From Acidobacteriaceae bacterium (lineage in GTDB: Bacteria; Acidobacteriota; Terriglobia; Terriglobales; Acidobacteriaceae): DNA of 64,000 bases. Under the pieces are notes generated by a model. It searched no databases. It saw only the letters and a list, made by a program, of their open reading frames with translations, and was not told the origin of the DNA. Both the position numbers and the translations under genes were made by a program. Every line of letters begins with the position of its first letter. Positions within the stretch are counted from its first letter, which is position 1. Shown here piece after piece: positions 19,564 to 29,400 of this stretch. The DNA lies in NCBI GenBank assembly GCA_003131585.1, contig PKVW01000023.1, positions 50,453-114,452 on the forward strand. Reading direction: 5' to 3'.

Positions 19564-19617
19564 AGTCTTTGTGTCAGTGTGGCTGGTCAGGATTCGAGGC
19601 GGAAGCGCCGTCTTCGT

Positions 19618-19818
19618 TCAGTCACCATCTCCCACAAACGTGGGGATGGGTTGCAGCTCGGACAGGAGCGGGCTTTTGCCGGACAGAAACTCGACGTGCC
19701 CGCAACGCGCGCACTCCAGCATGACATAGCCATGGCCCACTCCGTCGGGCACGAACTCCAATCGCGTGAACCGGTATTCTTCCAATTTCTGGTCACATCG
19801 CAAGCAAGATACGCTCAT
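19618..19818 (-). CDS. Small zinc-ribbon protein, unknown function
   Basis: 66 aa from the ATG at 19818 with GGAG eight bases upstream; the frame is open further to 19899 but without a ribosome site. It starts MSVSCLRCDQKLEEYRF and contains CLRC (residues 5-8) and CARC (about 40-43), two CxxC knuckles typical of a single zinc ribbon, then a short acidic tail. No catalytic domain. It lies 54 bases before carbamoyltransferase B and about 90 bases after the sulfotransferase on the same strand, so it is co-transcribed. It may be a partner or metallochaperone of one of them (inference only). Confidence 0.7.
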   Translation of the reverse strand: MSVSCLRCDQKLEEYRFTRLEFVPDGVGHGYVMLECARCGHVEFLSGKSPLLSELQPIPTFVGDGD

Positions 19819-19910
19819 AGAGGTGTCTCCAACGGCTGGTTCGGCAAACGGAGGACTTCCGGACAATAGCACCGGCCTTAAAGCGTGCCGGAGTGCCAAT
19901 CCCCCGCTGT

Positions 19911-21059
19911 TTAATCTGCGGAGGCCGAATGAAAAGCTTTCTCCGGCTTGGGCAGATCCAATCTTGACCGCTTTAGGTTGCGATAGAGGCGCAACACGCC
20001 GAGCGGCGCGAAACAGTACAAGGACGCCACTGCGCGATCGAAAGCCCTGAGGCTGCGATAGATCAAGCGATCGCCGGTTCTCTCTATCCAGCCGGCCTGC
20101 CGGCTATCGGCGGAATCGGCATCCCGGCCGGGATATGCCGGCCACCGTCCGGCGAATTCTTCCCGCCAATAGTTGACGTAGCGCGCGATCTTTTTTTCGA
20201 GCGGCGGAGGCAGAATTTCTTCCCGCCGGCCTCCGGCCACGATCTGCTTTCCCTTGACCAGGGCGTGATGCTCCGCATCGTAAATCGCGGAGCGGTCGGC
20301 GCCTTCGAGAGAAACCATTCGAGGGTCGAAGGGAATCTCCAAAAAACGGCAGATGCCGGTCAAGACGCCGGCCGGATCGCGCACCATGTCCTCGTACTGC
20401 AACTCGTAAACTTGCGCGCCCATCGCCGCCAGCCGCCCGGCTTCCCGCTTCATTTCCCGATACCCGAGCAGGGCCCGCAAGGACATGCCGCCCTTCGCAA
20501 ACCACGAAGACTTCTGCCCGGCGCGAATCACGCTGCTACAAATATCGGCGGGATTGCGATAGATGACAATGAAGCGTCCTGCGGGAAACTCCTTCGCCAG
20601 CCTGGTCATGCAGTCAAAATAGTTCGGCGATTTGCAACCCCAGATCGCCAGTCCCGCATGCTGGCGGTAGACCGACTCCATGGCCGCGCGCAGGCTCGGC
20701 ACTTCCGCCGGCAGAGCTCGCGTATCAATTTCGTGGCGGCTGAGCGCGCTATTCCAAAACTCCCATCGCTCCAGCCAATCGCGCTTGGCCTTGCCATTTC
20801 GAAAAAGGCGCCAGAGTAGCGGCAGATCGCCCTCATACATGAGCGCAATTTGAGGGTGCTGGTTCAGCAGGGCATACAACAAAGAAGTCCCCGAGCGCCA
20901 CATGCCCACCACAAATACGGGAGCGGCGGCGGTTGGAGCGGATTGAGTTTTGCGATTCTCTTTCACGGCCAAATCCCTTCGAATTGACATCGGGCGCGGC
21001 AGACGATCTTCGCTCTTTTGCTCTTCGCGACTCGCCAAGTTCCCGCCGGTGAGGTTCAT
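19911..21059 (-). CDS. Sulfotransferase family protein
   Basis: 382 aa. After an unusual basic and polar extension of about 45 residues, FVVGMWRSGTSLLYALLNQHP carries the 5'-phosphosulfate loop (family region). FIVIYRNPADICSSVIRAGQ is the 3'-phosphate-binding block, and YELQYEDMVRDPAGVL plus FLEIPFD are further sulfotransferase_3-type markers. The gene overlaps the preceding glycosyltransferase by four bases (ATGA), so translation is probably coupled. This suggests sulfation of the glycan being assembled. Some bacterial members of this fold act on lipids or are poorly characterised, so the reaction is inferred. Confidence 0.85.
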   Translation of the reverse strand: MNLTGGNLASREEQKSEDRLPRPMSIRRDLAVKENRKTQSAPTAAAPVFVVGMWRSGTSLLYALLNQHPQIALMYEGDLPLLWRLFRNGKAKRDWLERWEFWNSALSRHEIDTRALPAEVPSLRAAMESVYRQHAGLAIWGCKSPNYFDCMTRLAKEFPAGRFIVIYRNPADICSSVIRAGQKSSWFAKGGMSLRALLGYREMKREAGRLAAMGAQVYELQYEDMVRDPAGVLTGICRFLEIPFDPRMVSLEGADRSAIYDAEHHALVKGKQIVAGGRREEILPPPLEKKIARYVNYWREEFAGRWPAYPGRDADSADSRQAGWIERTGDRLIYRSLRAFDRAVASLYCFAPLGVLRLYRNLKRSRLDLPKPEKAFHSASAD

Positions 21060-22315
21060 GCTCCACCCGGCTGGTTGCGAGAGCCGATAGCGGCCCGATA
21101 AATGTCGATCAACTGTTCGTAGTTGCGGTCAGCCGTGTAGCGCGCTTCGAACTCGGCTCGCGCGGCGCGGGACATGGTTTCGATCTCTCCGCCATTACTC
21201 CAGGCCCATTCGACTTTTTGCGCGAGATCGTCCGCGTTCCCCGCTTCAAAGTGCAAGCCCGTGCTGCCGTCGGCCACAATGTCAGGCATGGAACCAAGCC
21301 GTGAAGCTATGACCGGAGTACCGCAGGCGAAGGATTCGGCGATCGTGACCGGAAAGCCTTCGTACCATTCACTGGGAAAGATCAGGAACTTCGCTCCCTG
21401 GATCGCCGCCAGAGTTTCGGGCCGCGATAAGCGCCCGCGATATTGGACAGCGCTCAAGCCCTTGCCCGCCAACTCCGCCTCGAGTTGCGGCCGATAAGGG
21501 CCGTCGCCTGCAATCACCAGAGGAATGGGTTTGCTCAGTCGCTTCCAGGCGGCGAGCATGGTCGGCACTCCCTTCAGGTCGACGAGACGGCCCACGAAAA
21601 TTGCATAGTCGCGGCTGCCCGTGCCTGGCCCCGGATCCGGAAGCACAAAGTTTGGTTTGACCACAATGCGATCCGCGGGCAGTCCGCCCTCGATAAATTT
21701 CCGGCGGGAAAACTCAGTTAGCGCGATGTAGCGGTTCACCGCTTCCGTCCAAGTATTCCGCTGACGATGAACTTTGAGCATCACAGCTGCAGTGGCCGTT
21801 CCCAGCCGCGAATCGCGATAACAGCCATGAATCACGCTGCGCTCCAAACCGTGGACCAGGCAGTCCTCGCAAACGTGGCCGTCGCGGTAAAAGGTCGCTC
21901 CCGGGCAGAGCAGCCGGTAGTTGTGCAGGGTTTGCACCACCGGAACCCCGGCATCGCGGCAGGCGTAGTAGATCGCCGGGGAGATAAGCGGGAAAAAATT
22001 GTGTACGTGCACCACATCCGGACGGATTTCGCTCAGGGTCGAACTGAAATCGTCGTGCCACGGTTTCGACCAGACGGCATTCACCGCGACTCGGACCTTA
22101 CCGGCCACTCCGCGGGGGTAAGTCATTTCCTGGCTGATCGCCTGCACCCTGCAGCCGCGATCCTGCAGCAAGCGAGCCTCGGATTCGAAGACCTCATCCT
22201 CGCCGCCTCTCATCAAATAACGGTTGTGCACGGTGATGACGCTCAAGGGCTTGACGGAGGAGCGCGTGGGGGTGCGCTCCTCGGGACCACTCGTAAGTAG
22301 GGTTGAGACTGACAT
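21056..22315 (-). CDS. Glycosyltransferase family 4 (GT-B fold)
   Basis: 419 aa. N-terminal Rossmann half with VITVHNRYLMRGGEDEVFE, VHVHNFFPLISPAIY and QTLHNYRLLCPGATFYRDG. The C-terminal donor-binding half has FVGRLVDLKGV (about 265), VIAGDGPYRP, and the EX7E region FPSEWYEGFPVTIAESFACG (Glu pair about 345 and 353). The C-x-x-C in the HVCEDCLVHG segment is common in one GT4 subgroup of exopolysaccharide loci. It retains the anomeric configuration and acts on lipid-linked intermediates at the inner face of the membrane; donor unknown. Its start overlaps the stop of the polymerase gene by one base (TAATG), and its stop overlaps the sulfotransferase start. Confidence 0.92.
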   Translation of the reverse strand: MSVSTLLTSGPEERTPTRSSVKPLSVITVHNRYLMRGGEDEVFESEARLLQDRGCRVQAISQEMTYPRGVAGKVRVAVNAVWSKPWHDDFSSTLSEIRPDVVHVHNFFPLISPAIYYACRDAGVPVVQTLHNYRLLCPGATFYRDGHVCEDCLVHGLERSVIHGCYRDSRLGTATAAVMLKVHRQRNTWTEAVNRYIALTEFSRRKFIEGGLPADRIVVKPNFVLPDPGPGTGSRDYAIFVGRLVDLKGVPTMLAAWKRLSKPIPLVIAGDGPYRPQLEAELAGKGLSAVQYRGRLSRPETLAAIQGAKFLIFPSEWYEGFPVTIAESFACGTPVIASRLGSMPDIVADGSTGLHFEAGNADDLAQKVEWAWSNGGEIETMSRAARAEFEARYTADRNYEQLIDIYRAAIGSRNQPGGA

Positions 22316-23850
22316 TAGCGCGAAAAAGATCGGGAGTGAGCGAAAGACCGCGGCTGCGAGAAAGATGCGGATGGAGAGGCAGCACCGCCGAACGCCTGCT
22401 GCTTTCTTTTGCGGCGCAGGAACTCGGCGTATCCGACCACCGCGAAGTAAAGGAAAGGAGCGTGCCAGCTGAGTTCCACGTTGAAGAACGAACGTAGCGT
22501 GATCACGCCCAGCACGCCCAGGACTTCGGTCAGCAACTGGCGCTCGTCAGCCGACAGAGAGCGGTCCCACGTACTCCGCACCAGCACTACCCAGCAACCT
22601 ACCAGAGCCGCAAGAAAGGGGATGAGCCCCCAGAGACTGGTGCCCGCCAATACCTCCATCCAATCGCTGTGCATCTGCGAGGCGGTGCCGACTCCCAGCT
22701 TGCCCAATACGGCAAACTTGCCCGCGGCGTAAGCTCCCAGTCCGGTAAACGGATGATGCATGAATTGCTGCCAGGCAAAAGTCCACCAGTCCATGCGGCT
22801 GCTAAGACCCTCGATCTGACTCTCGGTCTGGTCGCGCGCCAGAAACTGCGCTATGCGAGGACCAAGACTGGTGAACAACACCGCTGGAATCAGGGCGGCA
22901 AGTCCCGCTATCCCGATCCAGATGCGCCTTTGACAAATCAAAACCAGAAAAATTCCGAGCGCAAGACCTGCCATCGAATTCCGGGTTTGCGAAGCCAATA
23001 ACGAGACGAAAGCGAAGCCGAACAGCAGCGCGTACCAGGCTCGTTCTTCCCTCTGCGCCTCGCGGTTCAAAAACCGCGCCAAGGCTACCGTGCATATGAC
23101 CGCAGCGGATACACCAATGCTGTTTGAAGCAACTACCGGCCAGATGCCCGCCAGCCGGCCTAGATCGTCGAGCGCCAGGGAAGGCCAGAGCGCGGCGCCG
23201 ATCCACGTCCAGACCAATTCCAGACCGTATAATGCCCATGTCCAATTTATGATCTGGCGCAATTGCTTGACGTCGCGCACGCTGGCCAGAATGGCGGCCA
23301 TCACCGACAGATCGAGTAGGAACTCGAGCGATTTGTAAAGCGTCCATGTGTGGTACACCGACCAGACCGAGGACACTGCGCACACCAGCCCGTAGGTGGC
23401 AAGCGCGCCAATTATTCCCTGGAACAGGCTCCTCAACCAGTCCGTGCGGCGGTTCATCAAGCGCACCACCAAAATCCCGGCCACAATGGCTTCCGGCACC
23501 ACGCGTAACAGGGCCCAGGCGTCCAGCGGTTCACCCTTGGCGGCCGCCACATCACGCACGCGGAACACCAACGTACTGATGAAGAGCAGGAAGATCAGAG
23601 TATGGCCAAAGCTCCAGTTCGCCCGGAATTCGGAAAAGTAACGGGCACCCTGACGCAGCCCAACCACGGCCAGCACTGCTAGAGGCGGAAGGATCACGAG
23701 CAGACCCAAGGTTCCAGAAACTCCCAGGCTGTCGAAATGTGCCGCGACGTAGACTGTACTCAGACTCAGCGCGATGCCGAGCGCCACAAACGCGAACAGC
23801 ATCCGCAGTCCGCGCGATCCCAGGCCGGGTTGTGTGATTTCCATGCTCAT
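22315..23850 (-). CDS. O-antigen ligase/Wzy-type polysaccharide polymerase membrane protein
   Basis: 511 aa from the ATG at 23850; the open frame to 23889 begins at a weak TTG. Around ten to twelve hydrophobic segments cover the protein (for example MLFAFVALGIALSLSTVYV, LGLLVILPPLAVLAVVGL, and TLIFLLFISTLVF). A large loop after MAGLALGIFLVLICQ contains GLSSRMDWWTFAWQQFMHHP then GLGAYAAG, the Wzy_C-type R..W..A......P..G.G pattern. The function is joining repeat units or ligating glycans at the periplasmic face. As the only such protein in a locus that has a flippase, Wzz and Wza, polymerase is the likelier role. The C-terminal tail is Ser/Arg-rich. Confidence 0.85.
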   Translation of the reverse strand: MSMEITQPGLGSRGLRMLFAFVALGIALSLSTVYVAAHFDSLGVSGTLGLLVILPPLAVLAVVGLRQGARYFSEFRANWSFGHTLIFLLFISTLVFRVRDVAAAKGEPLDAWALLRVVPEAIVAGILVVRLMNRRTDWLRSLFQGIIGALATYGLVCAVSSVWSVYHTWTLYKSLEFLLDLSVMAAILASVRDVKQLRQIINWTWALYGLELVWTWIGAALWPSLALDDLGRLAGIWPVVASNSIGVSAAVICTVALARFLNREAQREERAWYALLFGFAFVSLLASQTRNSMAGLALGIFLVLICQRRIWIGIAGLAALIPAVLFTSLGPRIAQFLARDQTESQIEGLSSRMDWWTFAWQQFMHHPFTGLGAYAAGKFAVLGKLGVGTASQMHSDWMEVLAGTSLWGLIPFLAALVGCWVVLVRSTWDRSLSADERQLLTEVLGVLGVITLRSFFNVELSWHAPFLYFAVVGYAEFLRRKRKQQAFGGAASPSASFSQPRSFAHSRSFSR

Positions 23851-23922
23851 GTTTGTTTTACTTTGAGTTTCCCTGGGCCGCAGGCGCAACTGAATACGGA
23901 GCGAGGACGGCCCCCGGAAACT

Positions 23923-24990
23923 TTACCGGCCTTCCTTGAGCGCTTGCAGAACTCCGTAGTAAGCCGGTTTCTTCCGGTACTGGCCGTCAAACAACACTGG
24001 GTTGGCATCCAGCAGATCTTTGTGAGTGCGCAGCCAGGTCAAATCGTCCTGAATGCCCCACACCGTAAAAGAAGTGCAGTTGGAATCTTTCAGGCAGGCA
24101 TGAACGATGTTGTAGAAAACTTCCTTTTGCTTCGCGTAAGGATCCGAGATAGCCCCCTCCGGCCCCTGGTAAACGTCCATCTCCGTAACCTGCACTTGAA
24201 CGTTATTCTTGCGCGCCTGTTCAAGGAAGTACTTGAACTCATCAACGTATCCGGGATGCAGCTGCCGCATCTCCAAATGCATCTGGCAGCCCGCCACATC
24301 GATTTGCGCGCCCAGTTTCCGCACCCGCCGGATCAGCTCGAAAAAAATATCCGTCTTTTCCCGGTCGACGCCGGCTTGGCCGAAGGTATCGTTCAAAGCG
24401 AGCAGGACATGCGGGTTGGCCTCGCGCGCATATTGCGATGTCTTGGCAATCATTTCGTCCTGGCCCAGGACGCGCGCCCAACATCCGTTGTGTCCCGGGG
24501 CCAGGGGTTCATTCACCACTTCCCAGGCGTAAAAGTCGTCCCCGCCGCGACGGACGAGAGCCTGCACGTGTTCTTTGAGGATCTGGTCCAGTTCCCGGCC
24601 CGACCAGCCACCACAGTCGCCGCGCTCGAAGTGAAGCCAGTCCGGCGAACTATCGTTGCGGTAGACCAAGGCCGCGCCAAACAGCTTCAGGTTGTGTTCG
24701 CGGGCAAACTCCTTGTCGCTGTCGATCGAGTCGAAGTCGAAGCGGCCGCGTTCCGGCTGGGTTAACCTCATCACCACGATGGAAACCGCGTGATTGAATT
24801 CGCGGGCCAGCGTGGGTTTGAACAGCGGCTGCCGATCCCAGAAGCGCGGCTGGATGACCGTCCCTACTCCGAAGCCGATCTTGTCGGCGTATTGCCGTAG
24901 TGTCCCGGCATCTTCGGACTCGCGAGCTGAAGCGAGCGCCATCATTGCCGAGATGGCGATCACGATTGCGAAAGTTTGGCTCCAGCGCAT
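23923..24990 (-). CDS. Secreted GH10 endo-beta-1,4-xylanase-type glycoside hydrolase
   Basis: 355 aa with a signal peptide (TFAIVIAISAMMALASA) and a single GH10 domain of normal length. The acid/base is Glu161 in WEVVNEPL and the nucleophile Glu270 in VQVTEMDV; ALVYRNDSSPDWLHF and DVAGCQMHLEM are other family blocks. The usual early active-site (K/H)-rich stretch is present around FGAALV. Start ATG has GGAGG eight bases upstream. GH10 enzymes cut beta-1,4-xylan and related beta-glycans. In the middle of an EPS operon, between the flippase and polymerase genes, and with UDP-xylose synthesis genes nearby, editing or trimming of the locus' own polymer is more likely than plant-xylan feeding (inference). 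Confidence 0.9.
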   Translation of the reverse strand: MRWSQTFAIVIAISAMMALASARESEDAGTLRQYADKIGFGVGTVIQPRFWDRQPLFKPTLAREFNHAVSIVVMRLTQPERGRFDFDSIDSDKEFAREHNLKLFGAALVYRNDSSPDWLHFERGDCGGWSGRELDQILKEHVQALVRRGGDDFYAWEVVNEPLAPGHNGCWARVLGQDEMIAKTSQYAREANPHVLLALNDTFGQAGVDREKTDIFFELIRRVRKLGAQIDVAGCQMHLEMRQLHPGYVDEFKYFLEQARKNNVQVQVTEMDVYQGPEGAISDPYAKQKEVFYNIVHACLKDSNCTSFTVWGIQDDLTWLRTHKDLLDANPVLFDGQYRKKPAYYGVLQALKEGR

Positions 24991-25005
24991 ATGGATTGCC
25001 TCCGG

Positions 25006-26394
25006 CTAGGAAGCCTCGGCTTCCGCCGCTCCGCCCAGAATCCGCGTTCCAACGCTGACTTTCCGGCGGAGTAAATAGAGGGTGACGATGAAGGCTGCGG
25101 CGTTCGAGAAGATGATGCCCACGATGCAGCCCCAAAGACCGTACTTCAACGTTAACGGTATCCCTAGAACCAGGGACAAAACGCTGGCGGCGCAGCGGGC
25201 ATAGAACACCGTCTGCGGCGATTCCATGGCCCGCAACACAATAGCTGGTCCGAACGCCGCGCTCCATAGCGCCGTTTCGACGGCGACATAAGGAAGCAGG
25301 TAGGCCACTTCCAGATACTTGCCGCCGTAAAGCAGATGGAAGACTTGCCCCTTCAGCGGAATGATGGCGAGCCAATAGAGACCGGCCCCGGCCACGAACA
25401 GCAGCGTGAGCCGGCGCGTCAGGAAGCCCACGCTCGCGATCCCTTGTTCTTGCTTCACGCGCGCCGCGTACGGGAGAAACAAGCACGACAGAGCGGTGAA
25501 GGTCTGCTCCAGCGGCAACGCGAGATTCATCAGGGCGCGTAGCTGCCCGGCATACGCGATCCCCAGGAACGTGCTCAGCAAGGGATAGTACATGTAGTAC
25601 GGAATCCACGTGGCCACGGCGCTGGCCAGCGCCCAGCGGCCATAATCCCAGTGGCGATCCCACGCTTGGCGGGCGCTTGGACCTGGGACTTCCGAACTGA
25701 GCACCTTGCGTAGATGCGCCAGCAAATACGCCGCCGTAAGAAGCGCTCCCACCGCCATGAGCACATAGGCCGACAGGGGGGACAGCATCCCGCGACGGAA
25801 AAGCAGGAACAGCCCGGAGACCAGCAGCACGCAATAGACGAGTGCTCCGGAGGCGGCGCGGGCCGGAGTCAACTTCATGTAGTAGGCGCGCCGGGCCAGC
25901 CAGAACAGCAAAATGCAAGGGGACGCAATGGTCACACCAAGCAGCGCTCCCGGCAGCCCGTTTCCTTCCCCTCTCAGAAACGCAACCCCGGCCGCGCTGC
26001 CCAGTACCACAATCGTCAGCGCGGTAATGGCGAGGTGGATCCAGACCAAAGCTCCCAAATACCCGCGCAACGACCGGTGATAAGTAGAGCCGCTGAACAC
26101 CGCCATCGGCTCGAGCAGTAACGAATGGTAAAGAAAAGAAAGCAGCAGAAATGCGGAGAATGCCAGCGCATAAGCTCCGTACTGTTCCGGCATGAGCCAG
26201 CGCGCCAGCAGAATTCCCAGCAGGAAGTTCGATCCAGAAATCAATCCCTGGTCAACGATGGCGAGCCCGCCTTTGGTCGCCCAGGGCAGCGCGCCCCGCA
26301 ACTTGCCCAGCGCGCTGGTGGGAGGCTTGGGCGTAAGGCCGGACTCTGACTCCAGAACTGCGGTACTTGAGTCGTATGGACGCCGCTCGCTCAT
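25006..26394 (-). CDS. Polysaccharide flippase/transporter (Wzx-like, MATE-related)
   Basis: 462 aa with about 12 to 14 hydrophobic segments. The cytoplasmic N-terminal tail is followed by GGLAIVDQGLISGSNFLLGILLARWL, the usual first helix pair of polysaccharide transporters, and by the LARWLMPEQYGAYALAF block seen in Wzx and RfbX-type proteins. It should move undecaprenyl-linked repeat units across the inner membrane. It follows the P450-NRPS gene by about 50 bases and precedes GH10 by 15 bases in the same operon. The substrate cannot be predicted; it might also carry a glycopeptide-lipid given its neighbours. Confidence 0.85.
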   Translation of the reverse strand: MSERRPYDSSTAVLESESGLTPKPPTSALGKLRGALPWATKGGLAIVDQGLISGSNFLLGILLARWLMPEQYGAYALAFSAFLLLSFLYHSLLLEPMAVFSGSTYHRSLRGYLGALVWIHLAITALTIVVLGSAAGVAFLRGEGNGLPGALLGVTIASPCILLFWLARRAYYMKLTPARAASGALVYCVLLVSGLFLLFRRGMLSPLSAYVLMAVGALLTAAYLLAHLRKVLSSEVPGPSARQAWDRHWDYGRWALASAVATWIPYYMYYPLLSTFLGIAYAGQLRALMNLALPLEQTFTALSCLFLPYAARVKQEQGIASVGFLTRRLTLLFVAGAGLYWLAIIPLKGQVFHLLYGGKYLEVAYLLPYVAVETALWSAAFGPAIVLRAMESPQTVFYARCAASVLSLVLGIPLTLKYGLWGCIVGIIFSNAAAFIVTLYLLRRKVSVGTRILGGAAEAEAS

Positions 26395-26443
26395 GAATGT
26401 CTTCTCAAAACCTTTCTGAATTCTAGATCCGGGTGGGTCTTCG

Positions 26444-29400
26444 TCAGCCAGCGCAAAGCTGTTCTTCGGAGCGCAGGGACGGGCTTCGTTCCAGGCAAGC
26501 TTTCAGATGCTGCGCCAGAGTGCCGACTTGCGGGCCTGCCACGATGCCGACATGGTCCCCGGCAATTTCGTAAATTTCAAGTCCTCCAAGCGCCAATTCC
26601 TTCCATCCGGCGTAAGGATCGTGAACCCCCCGCAGCGACTTCTGGCTGGCGCGAAATAAAACCATGGGGCCCTCGAAGGGCTGGGTTGCATACTGAGAAC
26701 CGGCTTGCTGAATTCCGCGGCGCACTCGCTTGAGCGCCTCCGGCAGCAAGCCTTGCGTGACGCGACGATTCAAGGTGCGGCCGTACTGAACGGCCTTGCG
26801 CCCTAGATAGGCCGTCTTTTCGGAAAGCGGAAGATGCCACAACTTCTTCAGCAGCGTGCCCGTGGATTCGTATTTCCCCGGAAAGGTATCAAACAATGCC
26901 AGCAGTCCAACATCCTCGCCTGCGGCGCGCAAGCGTTGCGCCATCTCGTAGGCCACGGTCCCGCCAAAGGATAATCCGCCCAAACGATACGGCCCCGTGG
27001 GCTGGATTGTGCGGATCTCCCTCAGATAATGCTCGGCCATGTCCTCGACGCGGTTGAGGCAGTGTTGTCTGCCATCGAGCCCCTGCGCTTGCAATCCGTA
27101 AATCGGTTGATCCGGCCCCAGGGCCTGGGCCAGATTGTGATAGATGATCACCGTGCCCCCTGCGCCGTGAACGCAGAAGAAAGGAGGCTTGGACCCATTC
27201 GGCTGGATCGGTACCAGCGAAGACCACGACGGGGACCAGCCATCCCGCAGCAAGTCCGCGAGCTGCTCGATCGTTGGGGCTTGAAATAAGGTTGCGATCG
27301 GCATGCGCTTGCCGAACGCCTGCTCCACGCGGTGCATCAGCCTCACCGCCAACAGGGAGTGTCCGCCCAATTCAAAGAAATTCTGCCGCACCGTGATGGG
27401 CTGCCTGCCTAGAATCGATTCCCAGATTTTTACCAAGCGCGATTCCAGCTCATCTTTGGGTGCCACCGTGTCCGGCGACACCGGAGAATCGTCCGGCTTC
27501 GGAACGGGCAAGGCTCGACGATCCACCTTGCCATTGGGGGTCAGCGGCATCGCCGGCAGCGCGACGAAGACGGAAGGGACCATATATTCCGGCAGTTTTT
27601 CCTTCAAGAAGTTCCGCAACGCGAGAGCCGTCGGCGCCGGCTGCTGCGCCGCCACAAAATAGGCGACCAGAAACTTTCCTGCGCCGGAGGTATCTTCGCA
27701 CGCGGTCACAACCGGCTGGCGGACGCCGTCGTGCCGGCCCAGAACGGCTTCGACTTCACCCAGCTCCACGCGAAAGCCGTGGATCTTGACTTGATCGTCC
27801 GTGCGGCCCAGGAACTCGATTTCTCCGCTCGGCAGGTATTTCGCCATGTCGCCGGTCTTGTAAAGACGCGCTCCAGCTTCCGGGCGGAAGGGATCGTGAA
27901 TGAACTTCTGCTGCGTCTGCGCGGGAAGATTCAGGTAGCCGCGGGCCACGCCCGGTCCACCGATGTGCAGTTCTCCGCTGACGCCGATCGGTACGGGCTG
28001 CAATTGGGTGTCGAGAATATGCACTTGCGTATTCGCGATCGGCCGCCCAATCGGTAACACCGCGGGAATCTCATCGCCAGGCTCATACGCGGTTGCGATG
28101 ACGCTGGCCTCGGTAGGTCCGTAAGTGTTGATCCAGCGCGTCCCCCCGCCGGCGGTAAGCTTGCGCCAGATCCGAAGCGTGCTGGCGGATGCCTTTTCGC
28201 CTCCCACAATCACCAGCCTCAGCCCGGCGGGCACCTGCTCGTGAGATTCGGCGATCTGATGCGCCAACTCGTGCCAGTAAGCCGTGGGCAAATCCAGAAC
28301 CGTGATCTTGCGCCGCCGGATCCATGCCAGAAAACCCCGGGCCGAAAGCGGCATATCCGCCGTCTTCAACACCAGCGTCGCACCGCACATCCAGGTGGGC
28401 AAGATCTCTTCCAGGGCAATGTCAAAGCTGATGGAAGAAAACTGCAGCACGCGATCGGCAGAGGTAAGTCCATAAAGGCGAATGGCTGCGGTGCCGTGAT
28501 TCAGCAGTCCGCGATGAGTCAATAGAACTCCACGCGGCTTGCCCGTGGACCCCGAGGTGTAGATGACATAAGCTAAATTCTCGGCTGTGGCATGATTGGC
28601 CGGATTCTCTGCACTCTCTTGGACGATGATCGCCAACTCGCTTGCCGGATCGATCACTTTCGCCATCCCCGGCCTCAAGCCGGGAAGCCCATTCTCACGC
28701 GCGATCACCACGGAGGCTTGCGCGTCTTCAAGCATGTAAGCCAAGCGCTCCGCCGGATAATTTGGATCGAGTGGCACGCATGCTCCGCCAGCTTTGAGCA
28801 CGCCCAGGATGGCGATGGTCATTTCGGGAGAGCTTTCCAGGCAGATACCCACCCGGATCTCCGGACCTACGCCCTGCTTGCGCAGGTAGTGCGCGAGCTG
28901 ATTGGCCCGCGTGTTCAATTCGCGGTAGGTCAACGACCGTTTCTCTTGGCGCACGGCGACAGCTTCTGGCGTGCGCTCCACCTGTGCTTCCAGCAGCTGG
29001 TGGATGCAGCGGTCGCCGGGATATTCCGTCTCGGTGCGGTTCCACTCCGCAATCTGCCGCGTCTCGGCTTCGGTCATTAGCGGCAAGGCCGAAATCCGTT
29101 GATCGGGATTGGCTACCAAGCCTACGAGCAGCGTTTCCCAGTGTCCCACCATGCGCGCGACGGTCGCGGCATCGAACAGATCGGTGTTGTAGACGAAGCG
29201 GCCGCGAAGACCACTGGGGCGGTCATCCAGTTCGAGATCGAGATCGAACTTGGCCGCGCCCACATCGATCTCCATCTGCGTCACATCCCAACCCGGCTCC
29301 GCGATATGCACCGGCGGAGCCAGCGAAATCAGCACCTGCAGCAGCGGATTCCGGCTGAAATCGCGGTCTGGGTGCAGTTCCTTGACCAGCGCGCCGAAAG

